64,000 bases of DNA from NCBI GenBank assembly GCA_029718625.1, contig CM056377.1:103242585-103306584 (forward strand), in the 5' to 3' direction. Below the pieces are notes generated by a model. The model was not told where the DNA came from. It did no database searches and saw nothing but the letters and a program-made list of their open reading frames with translations. A program made the translations under genes and the position numbers. Positions 1 through 11,697 of this stretch are shown here, in pieces. This DNA is from Synaphobranchus kaupii (taxonomy: Eukaryota > Chordata > Actinopteri > Anguilliformes > Synaphobranchidae). Numbering within the stretch: position 1 is the first letter of the stretch; each line of letters opens with the position of its first letter.

Positions 1-413
1 ATTTTTAGATGAACTGCCCCTTTAAGTTTTAAGAGGGATGTCTAAATTTCTGCCTGCAGGTGGAATTACAACTCTGTCCACATACCCTGCCAGGACAAAG
101 CAGTTGATGCTGTCCATCCCTGTGGAGAGGGAGAGGCCTTGGCTTTAAAATGGCTCTGACTTGCCTCAGACCCTCACTCTAGGAATGAGTCCAGGCTTTT
201 TAGCAGTCTGTGGTAAATGGCCTCATTCAGACAACAGTCTAAGTGCTGAAATGACCAAATTGAGGAGAATAGGAGTCCTTGCAGGCAGGTTAGAGCTTTA
301 GAGCACGGTGGAGATGTGGAAACTTGTCTTCTCTCTGGCTTGGTGACCTTGGCCCAGCCAGCCCCTTATGGTAGGCCGAACAGTTCAAAAGCAGACACAA
401 ACCAGATACCCTC

Positions 414-715
414 TATCCAGTTGCTCTGCGCTACCCAGTTTTTAACCAAGATATATCCAGTTAACAAAACATCACTTATCCAGTCATCCTGCGCCACCCA
501 GTGGACATCGCGAGATACCCAGTGGACATCTCCACATATCCAGTTGGGTAGCGCGAGCGATCCAACTGGGTAGCTCTGCGCTATCCAACTGGATCACGCG
601 GGATGTCGAACTGGGTAGCTCTGCGCTATTCAACTGGGTTGCGCGGGATGTCCGGCTGCGCTGTGCCAGATGTCAAATTGGGTAGCGCCGCGCTATCCAG
701 CTGGATATCTCTCTA
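414..715. repeat. Subterminal repeats of the long inverted-repeat element
   Basis: Degenerate units of about 20-30 bp contain CCAGTTG, or its complement CAACTGGG, beside GC-rich words such as TAGCGCG and CTCTGCGCTA. They run in one orientation in the first part (415-545) and mostly in the other in the second (563-700), so the block folds back on itself. The same words recur at 3056-3142 inside the right end. Subterminal repeats of this kind are often transposase-binding sites in DNA transposons; that role is inferred here. Confidence 0.6.
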
Positions 716-2640
716 GAATTAGCCTACCGGATGTGTGTATCTCGTTTGAACGTGTTTATGAATTGTTAAACAAACAAAGGTTGCAAGAATTTGTCTAATC
801 TATAAAAAAAAGTATTCAACTACAATTGACGCCATTATATCTTCGAGACTATTTACTCGTTGGTCAAATGTTTAGTTATGCTGTTTGTTAAGCTGGCTAG
901 CGGAGCTGGCTGTTTCACCAGGGCTAGCTAAGTGTTATGGCGTGTGTTCTGTTGACAGTAGTGTAGCTAGATAGCCACAGTAGAGCTAGCTAGGTCATGC
1001 AATATGTTTATGATGACAGTTTGCAGTATTATCGCCAATATCGCTTGAAGTATGTGCGTTGGAGTCAGTGTAATCCTCTGTGTACTGAGAACATTGGCTT
1101 GTAATAAAAGCAACGAGTGAATCCGCCTGGTCTGTCTTTATATACGGTCGCATTATATTATTAATGCATAGGTGTCAACCTCTGGAAAGAGCTTCCCTTA
1201 TTTTCATGCCTGCAAAACTGTATAAATTCACCAAAAACCATATAGAACATTATCTATCAATTATCTATTAAAATCACTAGCCACAACAGTTATTTGTCTG
1301 ATTCAAGTTTATTTCATATATTCGTGTATTTAGCTTTTAACATAATAATGACTGTAGCTACAAATTCATTAAGGTGCTCATATTAAAAAAGGTAAACAGA
1401 CACTCCAAACGACTGACCCTGCACACTTACAACCCAGTGCAGGAGAGAGATACATAGATACAATTTCCTAAATTATGCAATGTGTTGTTATGCACTTTTA
1501 ATGCAGTTTTGCTATCTTAATAGCCTACATATAGCTTTGATAGCCTAAGTAGGCAACGTTAGCATTAATGCCTACATAGGTTATAAAATTAGCTCTCATC
1601 TTAATTTGTATAATTTTCTAGTAAGAGTTAACATTAAGTTAGACGGGTTATTTTACTGGGTAGCTTCGTGGTTCGTTGTCATGGAGTGCATTACAGTCCT
1701 GATGCCACTACATGCTGTCCCCGCAGCCTCAGAAATCGAGAGTAGGCTATAGCTATAGCAGAGATGGAGACATAAAATGCGATTGCTGCGTTTGAATTTT
1801 GTTGGAAACAACACAGGCTAGAGAACACAAGAGCAACGTGGAAGCTAGCAAAATATATGAAAGAACAGGGATTATTCTTTTAAATAAATTGCATATTTAG
1901 CCTATATTTTTTGTTGTTTCATTTTTGCTGTTGTATTCCAACTAAAATATATTTCAAATTTGTTTTAAAAATACCAGAAAACGGCATTTTGACTAACTAG
2001 GCCTATTATTACACACTTTTAATTACACGATTAATTACACACTCACTTTATTTAAAACAATAGTGTTTGCTCCTTCATGTCTGCATTCAGATCAGTCGCT
2101 GCTCATGTTCAATGAGATGATAATTTGTACCTATCTCACGATTGAAGGACTAGGAAGGACTCTGTGTGTACGGATGTTTGACAAACTCCTCAGAATTAGT
2201 ACAGACTAAAGCAAAATATGTGCCATAATTAGCCTCAGGCTAGAAAGACTGAAGCACATGGGCTGCTAATGAGTTTCAACAGTACCACTGAAATATTCTG
2301 TACAATGCATTCTAAAAGGTTTAATTATTTAACTGAACTTTAAGTCTGTGTCAGTCTACAGCAATGGGGGCTGCATTTCTGATCTACCAGGATGAGCAGT
2401 ATCTATGAAGGAGGTGAAGATTGTACTTTTTAGGGTATGAATTTAAACCCTGGTTACTGGTATCCTACTCCACATAAAACAATCGTCCTTGAAAAATGTC
2501 CTTTCCTGACATGTGACATGGTTACATTTCCAAAGGTGCAGCCCAACCAGCTGTCCTTCATGGTACAAAATTTTGGTTACAAATTTGTATGAAACGTGTA
2601 AGAGACCAGGTTTGACATATAAACATAAAAAGTCTCAACC

Positions 2641-2703
2641 AAAGCACGCCAGTATTCTTGGGCGCACACTGTTGACATAAGCCCCAGAATACTGGCGTGC
2701 TTT
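2641..2703. other. Near-perfect 22-bp stem-loop
   Basis: The arms 2641-2662 and 2682-2703 pair at 21 of 22 positions (core AAAGCACGCCAGTATTCT) around a 19-nt loop. A run of T begins at the end of the right arm (2701-2706). It lies inside the long inverted-repeat element. The size is like a small pre-miRNA or an RNA polymerase III hairpin, but it could equally be an internal palindrome of the transposon. Nothing in the sequence shows transcription. Confidence 0.6.
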
Positions 2704-3190
2704 TTTGATAAAAAATGTGCACAACAAGGTCTGTGAATGTTCCTGAGTAATCATGTCATTATATTTGGAAAGTTGCTGTTGATTTTTTCGAATGTACATT
2801 TTTGGTGCTTTGAATGCGACAAACATTGGACCCGTTAAAGGTCCAGGGTGATATCACGGTGAACTGCAGCATATATCTATAAAACTAGTGGAATCTCAGC
2901 TCAATCTCAGACTGTTTCCCATATTCGTAAACTAAACATCGGTTAAGTTCTTCCAAATATCATTCTATGTCTTTGGAATTACAGTGTGAAAATTGACCCT
3001 GCAACAAACTTCGGTTTTACGTAAATTTCAGAGATTATAGTGAACTCCTGTCCAAAAAGCAACTGGGTGGCGCGCGCTATATCTAACTGGGTGGCGCGCG
3101 CTGTCCAACTGGGTTGCATGCTATCCAACTGGATATGTGGTGTCTAGTTTGCGTCGGCTTTTGATCTGTTCGGCTTACCAAAGCCCCTGA

Positions 3191-4845
3191 CTGCTTTCTC
3201 TGGCATATCCTCAAACTCAAAGGCATGGAGAACTGGCAATTATTGCATCGTTTTTTTAGAATTCAGCATTTTCCCTTTGATTGGATGTCTGTTGTGGATC
3301 AGTGGATAAAAGGTCTTGCCAGAGTCCTTGCCATCCAGCCAAATCCTGTTATCTACAGTGGAATCTACAAAGAAAACCAAGCAGCATTGTGAGCCCACCT
3401 TAGCCCAATTGGCATCTCTTTCCAGGCCAAAGTGTGCCCTTGCTGGTTTTCTGCAAACACAATAGGGTCCAGATGTTTTACAAACAAACCGCAGAGCCGT
3501 GAGGACATTGTTGTTTCAGATTTGCCAGGGCTTTTCACAGGGGAGGAGGTAGGAGAGATGGGTGGTGGGTTGGGAGGGGGTGGTGGTACTGTATTATGAC
3601 GGTGAAAATAGCTTCCTGATATGCCAGTGTGCGCTGAGGATTATGGGAGCGTGCTTATTAGGGGTGATGAGTCTCAGCATGTGGAGCCCAGAGTTGTACC
3701 GCACTGTGGAAGTGGAGAAGCGGGGTTTGTTATGGTTTAAATCCACCTGGGGGCACGGATAAAGTTAACCCCAAGATCACGCTCAGAGTTCCTGTTCTCT
3801 TTCATGTTCTCTGACGTGGAGGGCAGAAGAGAATTCAGAGATTAGAATTTATTTAACTCTTTAATTAGTCCTAACGTACAGGAAGTCTGCCCTTATCTGT
3901 TTTGCCTGGAAGGCATATCTTAATCCTTCTTTGCTTGATTATCATATCATAGCAATATTTTAACTCGCAGAGATTTCAAAATGTGATAGGTCGTGTTTCC
4001 TACACCCTCCATCCTCATTTTTAAATCACAACATGCTCTAGGAAATAATATTTTTGGGGGCAGATTGAGCTCTCCTAAGTCAGCAAGCTTTCCAAACCCT
4101 TTGATACCCTCACTGGTGCATGGGACAGGCACTTCTCTGTGAAGATTCCGGTAGTGCAGGTTGAGGTAGTGCACTCAACTCTGTGTCGATAGAGGCTGTG
4201 GGTCACTATTGCTCTGACTCTAGCCCCCTATTTCATGTGATGGGACCCATGAAAGAGGCAGCCTGCATGAGCAAGAACTATTAGAAGAATTTTGATTTTT
4301 TTTTTTTTAACATTGCTTTTTTTGTTGAGGAAAAACTGAAACACATTTTTACATCTGTTATGTGTGTTATTTGTAGATTAATGAAGTCTAGGCCAACAGT
4401 ATATTAAATGAACTGGCATTTGAGTGGTAATACTTGTGCTGCAGTAATCCTCATGATCTGATGTAAGGTACAAAAAAATCTAAAAGAATGTGTAGTTAAA
4501 TATTAATTCTGTTCTGAATTCATTTTAAATCATTATGTGCAGTTGCATATTGAAGAAAATTACTTTTGCAATAATTAATTTATTAGCCTCTATTGTATCG
4601 ATCCTTTCAAAAACTGTGAACAGAGACTGACTGTGTTAGACAAGCTGTTCAATTTATATGTGATGTATAGGTCTGCATCAGGCTAGAAATGAACCCCGAA
4701 TCCTATAGAGCGTGATTGCTCAACACCAACACTAACAACAAGCCAACAACACCATAGGCCTACAGCACAAATAATCTAAAATAATAAATAATGCAGTGTT
4801 CTCCGCATGAAAGCTAGTAGTGAAGGTGCTTGCGATCGCGGAATT
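3191..4845. other. Intronic sequence, nothing recognised
   Basis: AT-rich DNA with a T run near 4290. The short open frames here (for example 3562-3762 and 3947-4174) have no domain, no splice context and low-complexity composition, and are taken as chance. Confidence 0.6.
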
Positions 4846-4865
4846 GGGGGGGGGGGGGGGGGGGG
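4846..4865 (+). repeat. Poly(G) tract, 20 nt
   Basis: An uninterrupted run of 20 G. Runs of this length can form G-quadruplexes and are prone to slippage and sequencing error, so the exact length is uncertain. Confidence 0.9.
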
Positions 4866-5233
4866 CAATACTTCCACCAGCTGTTAACAATGATTGACAA
4901 CAATGGCACAAAGCGTATAGTCTTTGTAGTGCACCATTATGGTCAACTAGCACATTAAAACAGCCATATTTGAGCTTTCACACTTTTAAACATGTTTTTC
5001 CTTCTGTTAAATACATTTACACATCTGCAACAAACAGTAACTCAGTATGGGGGGTGGATACATCACAACGGTGACGGAACAGGAAATAGGGGGTCGCCGA
5101 CCGTGCAGGGGCCACCGATTGTGTAGTTATACGGCCATGTTCTGCAAATTGGAGCCAGAGACTGTGCAGTAGGGAAAAGGGGGCACCCTTATATGGTTAT
5201 CAAATCCAGGCCGGGTCATCCACTAAGCACGAG

Positions 5234-5234
<1 letters not shown>

Positions 5235-5265
<31 letters not shown>
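5235..5265 (+). repeat. Poly(C) tract, 31 nt
   Basis: An uninterrupted run of 31 C (G on the other strand), the longest G/C homopolymer in the window. It sits within the possible LTR remnant. Confidence 0.9.
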
Positions 5266-5266
<1 letters not shown>

Positions 5267-5575
5267 AGTGATGTGCAGTGACTAGGCAGTGACGCAAACT
5301 GATATATTTAAATATTGTCCAAATGACACAATAACTTAATTGGCACATGGGGAGACAAAGAAGAAACACCCATTGCGACTACATGTTCTTCCTGGAAAAA
5401 ATGATTGACTTCGTATTTTGACTGCATTGGTACCATCGTCTTACATTGAAACGGATGGCTGAAAGACGTATACTGGAGCTGGTGCTAGAGAGCATCATTT
5501 CTCAATAAAGCCAGCGAGTGAGCCTCAAAAACCAAAGCCCTGTCTTGGTCCGATCTGACCTGACATCACAGAGGT

Positions 5576-7206
5576 AAAAATATGCTGTACTTTTTCTGCA
5601 AGCCTATATACAGTATATTGTTTACAATATGACATTAGTATATTCCTGTGCATGTCTCCTGCCTTATTCAAATATGTTATACATATTTATTTATTCAGAT
5701 GCATTCTTCCTCAATGTGACTGACAGATATAATCAATTTAGATTTTTATCTTAAGTGAAAATATATGTATTTTGCTCACAAATCCAGCTGCAACATGTTT
5801 GTGCTCTGAAAAAAGGAAGATTTGCCTATATAGTTACATACTTTTAAAATGACCATTTATTTGGAGAACAATAATATATCTGAAACGCAAAACTGTTCTC
5901 TCTGCCAGAACTCACTGCATTTAAATAAGATGATAATTTAAGTTCAAAGCGGGTGGGAGGCAAAGGCCATGTGTTAGCAAACAGTATTAATTTTGGTGGT
6001 GGAGTACGAGAGATCCTTAATTACTAGTGAGCACTTTGCATTCCTTCTTGTCCCTGCTACAGTTGTGGCTGTGCCATAAAGACTTCTGGCTATGGCTGCT
6101 GATTACTGCTAAACTCATGCATATTCAAAAGAAGGCAGGCTTAGAATGAGTTTCATAATAAATGGCTGGTAGTGGCAACAGCTCTATGCATATATATATA
6201 GTGATTGGAGTCAGAACCAAACAAGTAATGGTCTTATTGATAATGAATATTCATAAACATCTGCCGTTGCCAGAACTGTTTAAGTTCAACAATGCAGTGG
6301 CAGGAATTTCAGTATTTAAGTACTGAAAATCTAATATGTTTTACTGCTGATAAATTACTTGTGGCATTAGCATATAACACATTGCCATGGTGCATAAAGT
6401 ACATTCTAAGATAAATCAACATATATTACTGAGAAATTGTGCAATCTATCTAAATCTATGTAAAATAGATTGTTCACCAAAGGTTTTTCACAATAGGCAC
6501 TATTCAGTTCCAGTAGTTATGATTAAAAAAAGCAAATATCTTTTATCACTATTACCTGTAATTATTAAGTATATTCATAGAACTTATTCACACATGGAAT
6601 TAAATTCAAATTTACCAATGTTTTTTGCAAGAAAAGTTGATATTTTGACAATCAGTTGAAACAACTGGCATTCATATCTAACTTTTAACATAGACAAGTA
6701 ATGAAAAAATAAGACATCCACAGAGGTTGTAGAAAGATGCAGAGTAAAAATATTGCTTTACCTCAAGATATATATTTCAAATATATTTTACGGTCTGTAA
6801 GCTGTGTTGTGTTTATGTATGTCTGAGACATCAGATACTGGGGTTACCGGCTCCAACAACGCTCCTGAGACAGTAGCATACCCATCTTCTGCTCAGGAAT
6901 AAAATGCGCAGCAAGTTGCTAGGTAGAGTTACAGTGAAGAAATGGCTGACTTTGTTGGTAAGTGCACAACTCCACCAGCGAGCCAGCTAAACCCATACAG
7001 CACTAGACCCAAAAAAAAAACACTATCCATCACCAAAGTTAAACGATAAATATCTGTATGACGGGACTTCATTCTTGATTCGAAAAATATATTTGTGAGC
7101 TAAAATAAAGAATTATTTTATGCTACTATTTGTCTCTGGAGTCCAGTGCATTTATCAATGTTCAGTTGTAAACTTAATAAATAGATTATATCAGTAGGCC
7201 CTTTGG
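5576..7206. other. Intronic sequence, no gene recognised
   Basis: AT-rich DNA. At 6942 an ATG with five codons runs into a perfect GTAAGT donor at 6958. It is noted separately because it could be a tiny first exon, but nothing supports transcription. The block around 5890-6300 is less AT-biased and free of obvious repeats, so it is a plausible conserved non-coding segment; this was not tested. Confidence 0.4.
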
Positions 7207-10200
7207 CTGCAGTGTGAATGTGTAGGGGCTGCAGGGTTAATGTGTAGGGGCTGTAGTGGTAGTGTGTGGGACTACAGTGTGAATGTGTAGGGGCTGCAGG
7301 GTTAGTTTGTGGGGGCTGCAGTGTATGTATAGGGGCTGCACTGTGTGTTTGGGGGCTGCAGTGTTAATGCGTAGGGGCTGTAGTGGTAGTGTGTGGGACT
7401 ACAGTGTTAATGTGTAGGGGCTGTAGTGGTAGTGTGTGGGACTACAGTGTTAATGTGTAGGGGCTGTAGTGTTAATGTGTAGAGGCTGTAGTGTTAATGT
7501 GTAGGGGCTGTAGTGGTAGTGTGTGGGACTACAGTGTCAATTTGTAGGGGATGTAGTGTTAATGTGTCGAGGCTACAGTGTTAGTGTGTAGGCCCTGCGG
7601 TGCTCATGTGTGGGGGCTGCAGTATGTGTGTGTGGGGCTGTAGTGTTAATGTGTAGAGGCTGTAGTGTTAATGTGTAGAGGCTGTAGTGTTAATGTTTAG
7701 AGGCTGCAGTGTTAATGTGTAGAGGCTGTAGTGTTAATGTTTAGAGGCTGTAGTGTTAATGTTTAGAGGCTGCAGTGTTAATGTGTAGAGGCTGCAGTGT
7801 TAATGTGTAGAGGCTGCAGTGTTAATGTGTAGAGGCTGCAGTGTTAATGTGTAGAGGCTGCAGTGTTAATGTGTAGAGGCTGTAGTGTTAATGTTTAGAG
7901 GCTGCAGTGTTAATGTGTAGAGGCTGTAGTGTTAATGTTTAGAGGCTGTAGTGTTAATGTTTAGAGGCTGCAGTGTTAATGTGTAGAGGCTGCAGTGTTA
8001 ATGTGTAGAGGCTGCAGTGTTAATGTGTAGAGACTGCAGTGTTAATGTGTAGGGGTTGCAGTGTTAATGTGTAGAGGCTGTAGTGTTAATGTGTAGGGGT
8101 TGCAGTGTTAATGTGTAGGGGCTGTAGTGTTAATGTGTAGAGGCTGTAGTGTTAATGTGTAGGGGTTGCAGTGTTAATGTGTAGGGGCTGTAGTGTTAAT
8201 GTTTAGAGGCTGTAGTGTTAATGTTTAGAGGCTGCAGTGTTAATGTGTAGAGGCTGTAGTGTTAATGTTTAGAGGCTGCAGTGTTAATGTGTAGAGGCTG
8301 CAGTGTTAATGTGTAGAGGCTGCAGTGTTAATGTGTAGGGGTTGCAGTGTTAATGTGTAGAGGCTGCAGTGTTAATGTGTAGGGGTTGCAGTGTTAATGT
8401 GTAGAGGCTGCAGTGTTAATGTGTAGGGGTTGCAGTGTTAATGTGTAGGGGCTGTAGTGTTAATGTGTAGAGGCTGTAGTGTTAATGTTTAGAGGCTGCA
8501 GTGTTAATGTGTAGAGGCTGTAGTGTTAATGTTTAGAGGCTGCAGTGTTAATGTGTAGAGGCTGTAGTGTTAATGTTTAGAGGCTGCAGTGTTAATGTGT
8601 AGAGGCTGCAGTGTTAATGTGTAGAGGCTGCAGTGTTAATGTGTAGGGGTTGCAGTGTTAATGTGTAGAGGCTGCAGTGTTAATGTGTAGAGGCTGCAGT
8701 GTTAATGTGTAGAGGCTGCAGTGTTAATGTGTAGAGGCTGTAGTGTTAATGTGTAGAGGCTGCAGTGTTAATGTTTAGAGGCTGCAGTGTTAATGTGTAG
8801 GGGCTGTAGTGTTAATGTTTAGAGGCTGCAGTGTTAATGTGTAGGGGTTGCAGTGTTAATGTTTAGAGGCTGCAGTGTTAATGTGTAGAGGTTGCAGTGT
8901 TAATGTTTAGAGGCTGCAGTGTTAATGTGTAGAGGCTGCAGTGTTAATGTGTAGGGGTTGCAGTGTTAATGTTTAGAGGCTGCAGTGTTAATGTGTAGGG
9001 GTTGCAGTGTTAATGTGTAGAGGCTGCAGTGTTAATGTGTAGGGGTTGCAGTGTTAATGTTTAGAGGCTGCAGTGTTAATGTGTAGGGGTTGCAGTGTTA
9101 ATGTGTAGAGGCTGCAGTGTTAATGTGTAGAGGCTGCAGTGTTAATGTGTAGAGGCTGCAGTGTTAATGTGTAGGGGTTGCAGTGTTAATGTGTAGGGGT
9201 TGCAGTGTTAATGTGTAGAGGCTACAGTGTTAATGTGTAGGGGTTGCAGTGTTAATGTTTAGAGGCTGCAGTGTTAATGTGTAGGGGTTGCAGTGTTAAT
9301 GTGTAGAGGCTGCAGTGTTAATGTGTAGGGGTTGCAGTGTTAATGTGTAGAGGCTGCAGTGTTAATGTGTAGGGGTTGCAGTGTTAATGTGTAGGGGCTG
9401 TAGTGTTAATGTGTAGAGGCTGTAGTGTTAATGTTTAGAGGCTGCAGTGTTAATGTGTAGAGGCTGTAGTGTTAATGTTTAGAGGCTGCAGTGTTAATGT
9501 GTAGAGGCTGTAGTGTTAATGTTTAGAGGCTGCAGTGTTAATGTGTAGAGGCTGCAGTGTTAATGTGTAGAGGCTGCAGTGTTAATGTGTAGGGGTTGCA
9601 GTGTTAATGTGTAGAGGCTGCAGTGTTAATGTGTAGAGGCTGCAGTGTTAATGTGTAGAGGCTGCAGTGTTAATGTGTAGAGGCTGCAGTGTTAATGTGT
9701 AGAGGCTGTAGTGTTAATATGTAGAGGCTGCAGTGTTAATGTTTAGAGGCTGCAGTGTTAATGTGTAGGGGCTGTAGTGTTAATGTTTAGAGGCTGCAGT
9801 GTTAATGTGTAGGGGTTGTAGTGTTAATGTTTAGAGGCTGCAGTGTTAATGTGTAGTGGTTGCAGTGTTAATGTTTAGAGGCTGCAGTGTTAATGTGTAG
9901 AGGCTGCAGTGTTAATGTGTAGGGGTTGCAGTGTTAATGTTTAGAGGCTGCAGTGTTAATGTGTAGGGGTTGCAGTGTTAATGTGTAGAGGCTGCAGTGT
10001 TAATGTGTAGGGGTTGCAGTGTTAATGTTTAGAGGCTGCAGTGTTAATGTGTAGGGGTTGCAGTGTTAATGTGTAGAGGCTGCAGTGTTAATGTGTAGAG
10101 GCTGCAGTGTTAATGTGTAGGGGTTGCAGTGTTAATGTGTAGGGGTTGCAGTGTTAATGTGTAGAGGCTACAGTGTTAATGTGTAGGGGTTGCAGTGTTA

Positions 10201-11697
10201 ATGTTTAGAGGCTGCAGTGTTAATGTGTAGGGGTTGCAGTGTTAATGTGTAGAGGCTGCAGTGTTAATGTGTAGGGGTTGCAGTGTTAATGTGTAGAGGC
10301 TGCAGTGTTAATGTGTAGGGGTTGCAGTGTTAATGTGTAGGGGCTGTAGTGTTAATGTGTAGAGGCTGTAGTGTTAATGTTTAGAGGCTGCAGTGTTAAT
10401 GTGTAGAGGCTGTAGTGTTAATGTTTAGAGGCTGCAGTGTTAATGTGTAGAGGCTGTAGTGTTAATGTTTAGAGGCTGCAGTGTTAATGTGTAGAGGCTG
10501 CAGTGTTAATGTGTAGAGGCTGCAGTGTTAATGTGTAGGGGTTGCAGTGTTAATGTGTAGAGGCTGCAGTGTTAATGTGTAGAGGCTGCAGTGTTAATGT
10601 GTAGAGGCTGCAGTGTTAATGTGTAGAGGCTGCAGTGTTAATGTGTAGAGGCTGTAGTGTTAATGTGTAGAGGCTGCAGTGTTAATGTTTAGAGGCTGCA
10701 GTGTTAATGTGTAGGGGCTGTAGTGTTAATGTTTAGAGGCTGCAGTGTTAATGTGTAGGGGTTGTAGTGTTAATGTTTAGAGGCTGCAGTGTTAATGTGT
10801 AGTGGTTGCAGTGTTAATGTTTAGAGGCTGCAGTGTTAATGTGTAGAGGCTGCAGTGTTAATGTGTAGGGGTTGCAGTGTTAATGTTTAGAGGCTGCAGT
10901 GTTAATGTGTAGGGGTTGCAGTGTTAATGTGTAGAGGCTGCAGTGTTAATGTGTAGGGGTTGCAGTGTTAATGTTTAGAGGCTGCAGTGTTAATGTGTAG
11001 GGGTTGCAGTGTTAATGTGTAGAGGCTGCAGTGTTAATGTGTAGAGGCTGCAGTGTTAATGTGTAGAGGCTGCAGTGTTAATGTGTAGGGGTTGCAGTGT
11101 TAATGTGTAGGGGTTGCAGTGTTAATGTGTAGAGGCTGCAGTGTTAATGTGTAGGGGTTGCAGTGTTAATGTTTAGAGGCTGCAGTGTTAATGTGTAGGG
11201 GTTGCAGTGTTAATGTGTAGAGGCTGCAGTGTTAATGTGTAGGGGTTGCAGTGTTAATGTTTAGAGGCTGCAGTGTTAATGTGTAGGGGTTGCAGTGTTA
11301 ATGTGTAGAGGCTGCAGTGTTAATGTGTAGGGGCTGCAGTGTTAATGTGTAGGGGTTGCAGTGTTAATGTTTAGAGGCTGCAGTGTTAATGTGTAGGGGT
11401 TGCAGTGTTAATGTTTAGAGGCTGCAGTGTTAATGTTTAGAGGCTGCAGTGTTAATGTGTAGAGGCTGCAGTGTTAATGTGTAGAGGCTGCAGTGTTAAT
11501 GTTTAGAGGCTGCAGTGTTAATGTGTAGAGGCTGCAGTGTTAATGTGTAGAGGCTGTAGTTTTAATGTTTAGAGGCTGCAGTGTTAATGTGTAGGGGTTG
11601 CAGTGTTAATGTTTAGAGGCTGCAGTGTTAATGTTTAGAGGCTGCAGTGTTAATGTGTAGGGGTTGCACTGTTAATGTTTAGATAGAGGCTGTAGTG
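7207..11697. repeat. 4.5-kb minisatellite of 22-bp units, about 204 copies
   Basis: The unit is the 20-nt core GTTAATGTGTAGAGGCTGCA plus GT. Copies vary at a few fixed places: GTGTAG or GTTTAG, AGGC, GGGC or GGGT, and CTGCA or CTGTA. The first 400 bp (7207-7600) hold divergent and irregular units, and the interior is very uniform, as expected if the array expands from within. Units contain TAA and TAG, and 22 is not a multiple of three, so no long reading frame exists. It lies about 23.5 kb upstream of the dab1 first coding exon. Confidence 0.97.
8338..11330. repeat. 946-bp higher-order repeat (43 units) inside the 22-bp array
   Basis: Marker units recur exactly 946 bp apart. The GGGGCTGTAG variant followed by the same order of neighbours is at 8448, 9394 and 10340. 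A GAGGCTACAG variant is at 9218 and 10164. AGTGGTTG is at 9855 and 10801. The same run of alternating GGGTTGCA and AGGCTGCA units precedes each copy. A 43-unit block has therefore been duplicated in tandem at least twice; the third copy drifts out of register after about 11.1 kb (next similar marker at 11330, 45 units on). Confidence 0.85.

Larger units (their letters stand above)
369..3180. mobile_element. Long terminal-inverted-repeat (foldback) DNA element, non-autonomous
   Basis: The left end (from 369, beginning TGGTAGGCCGAAC) and the reverse complement of the right end (to 3180, TGGTAAGCCGAAC) agree at about 36 of 42 positions. Both then run into the same CCAGTTG-type subterminal repeats. 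Just outside lie AGCCCCTTA (360-368) and AGCCCCTGA (3182-3190), a probable 9-bp target duplication with one mismatch and one extra base on the right. The interior is AT-rich and has no transposase frame. A 9-bp duplication with long inverted repeats fits Mutator-like elements, but the superfamily is my inference. A third end-like sequence (TTAGCCTACCGG near 720-731) suggests a nested or composite structure. Confidence 0.6.
4659..5570 (+). mobile_element. Possible decayed LTR
   Basis: The stretch begins TGTGATGT and ends ACATCACA, an inverted 8-bp pair of the TG...CA form typical of LTRs. An AATAAA at 5504-5509 lies 66 bp before the end, as in a retroviral-type R-U5. There is no 5-bp target duplication (TTATA left, GAGGT right), and the middle holds long G and C runs. 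It may be an old LTR or a coincidence. Its poly(A)-signal region resembles 1103-1125. Confidence 0.25.

Noticed and set aside
7207..11697. CRISPR-like direct repeat array
   Set aside because: The 22-bp units are contiguous with no unique spacers, and the genome is a vertebrate's. It is a minisatellite.
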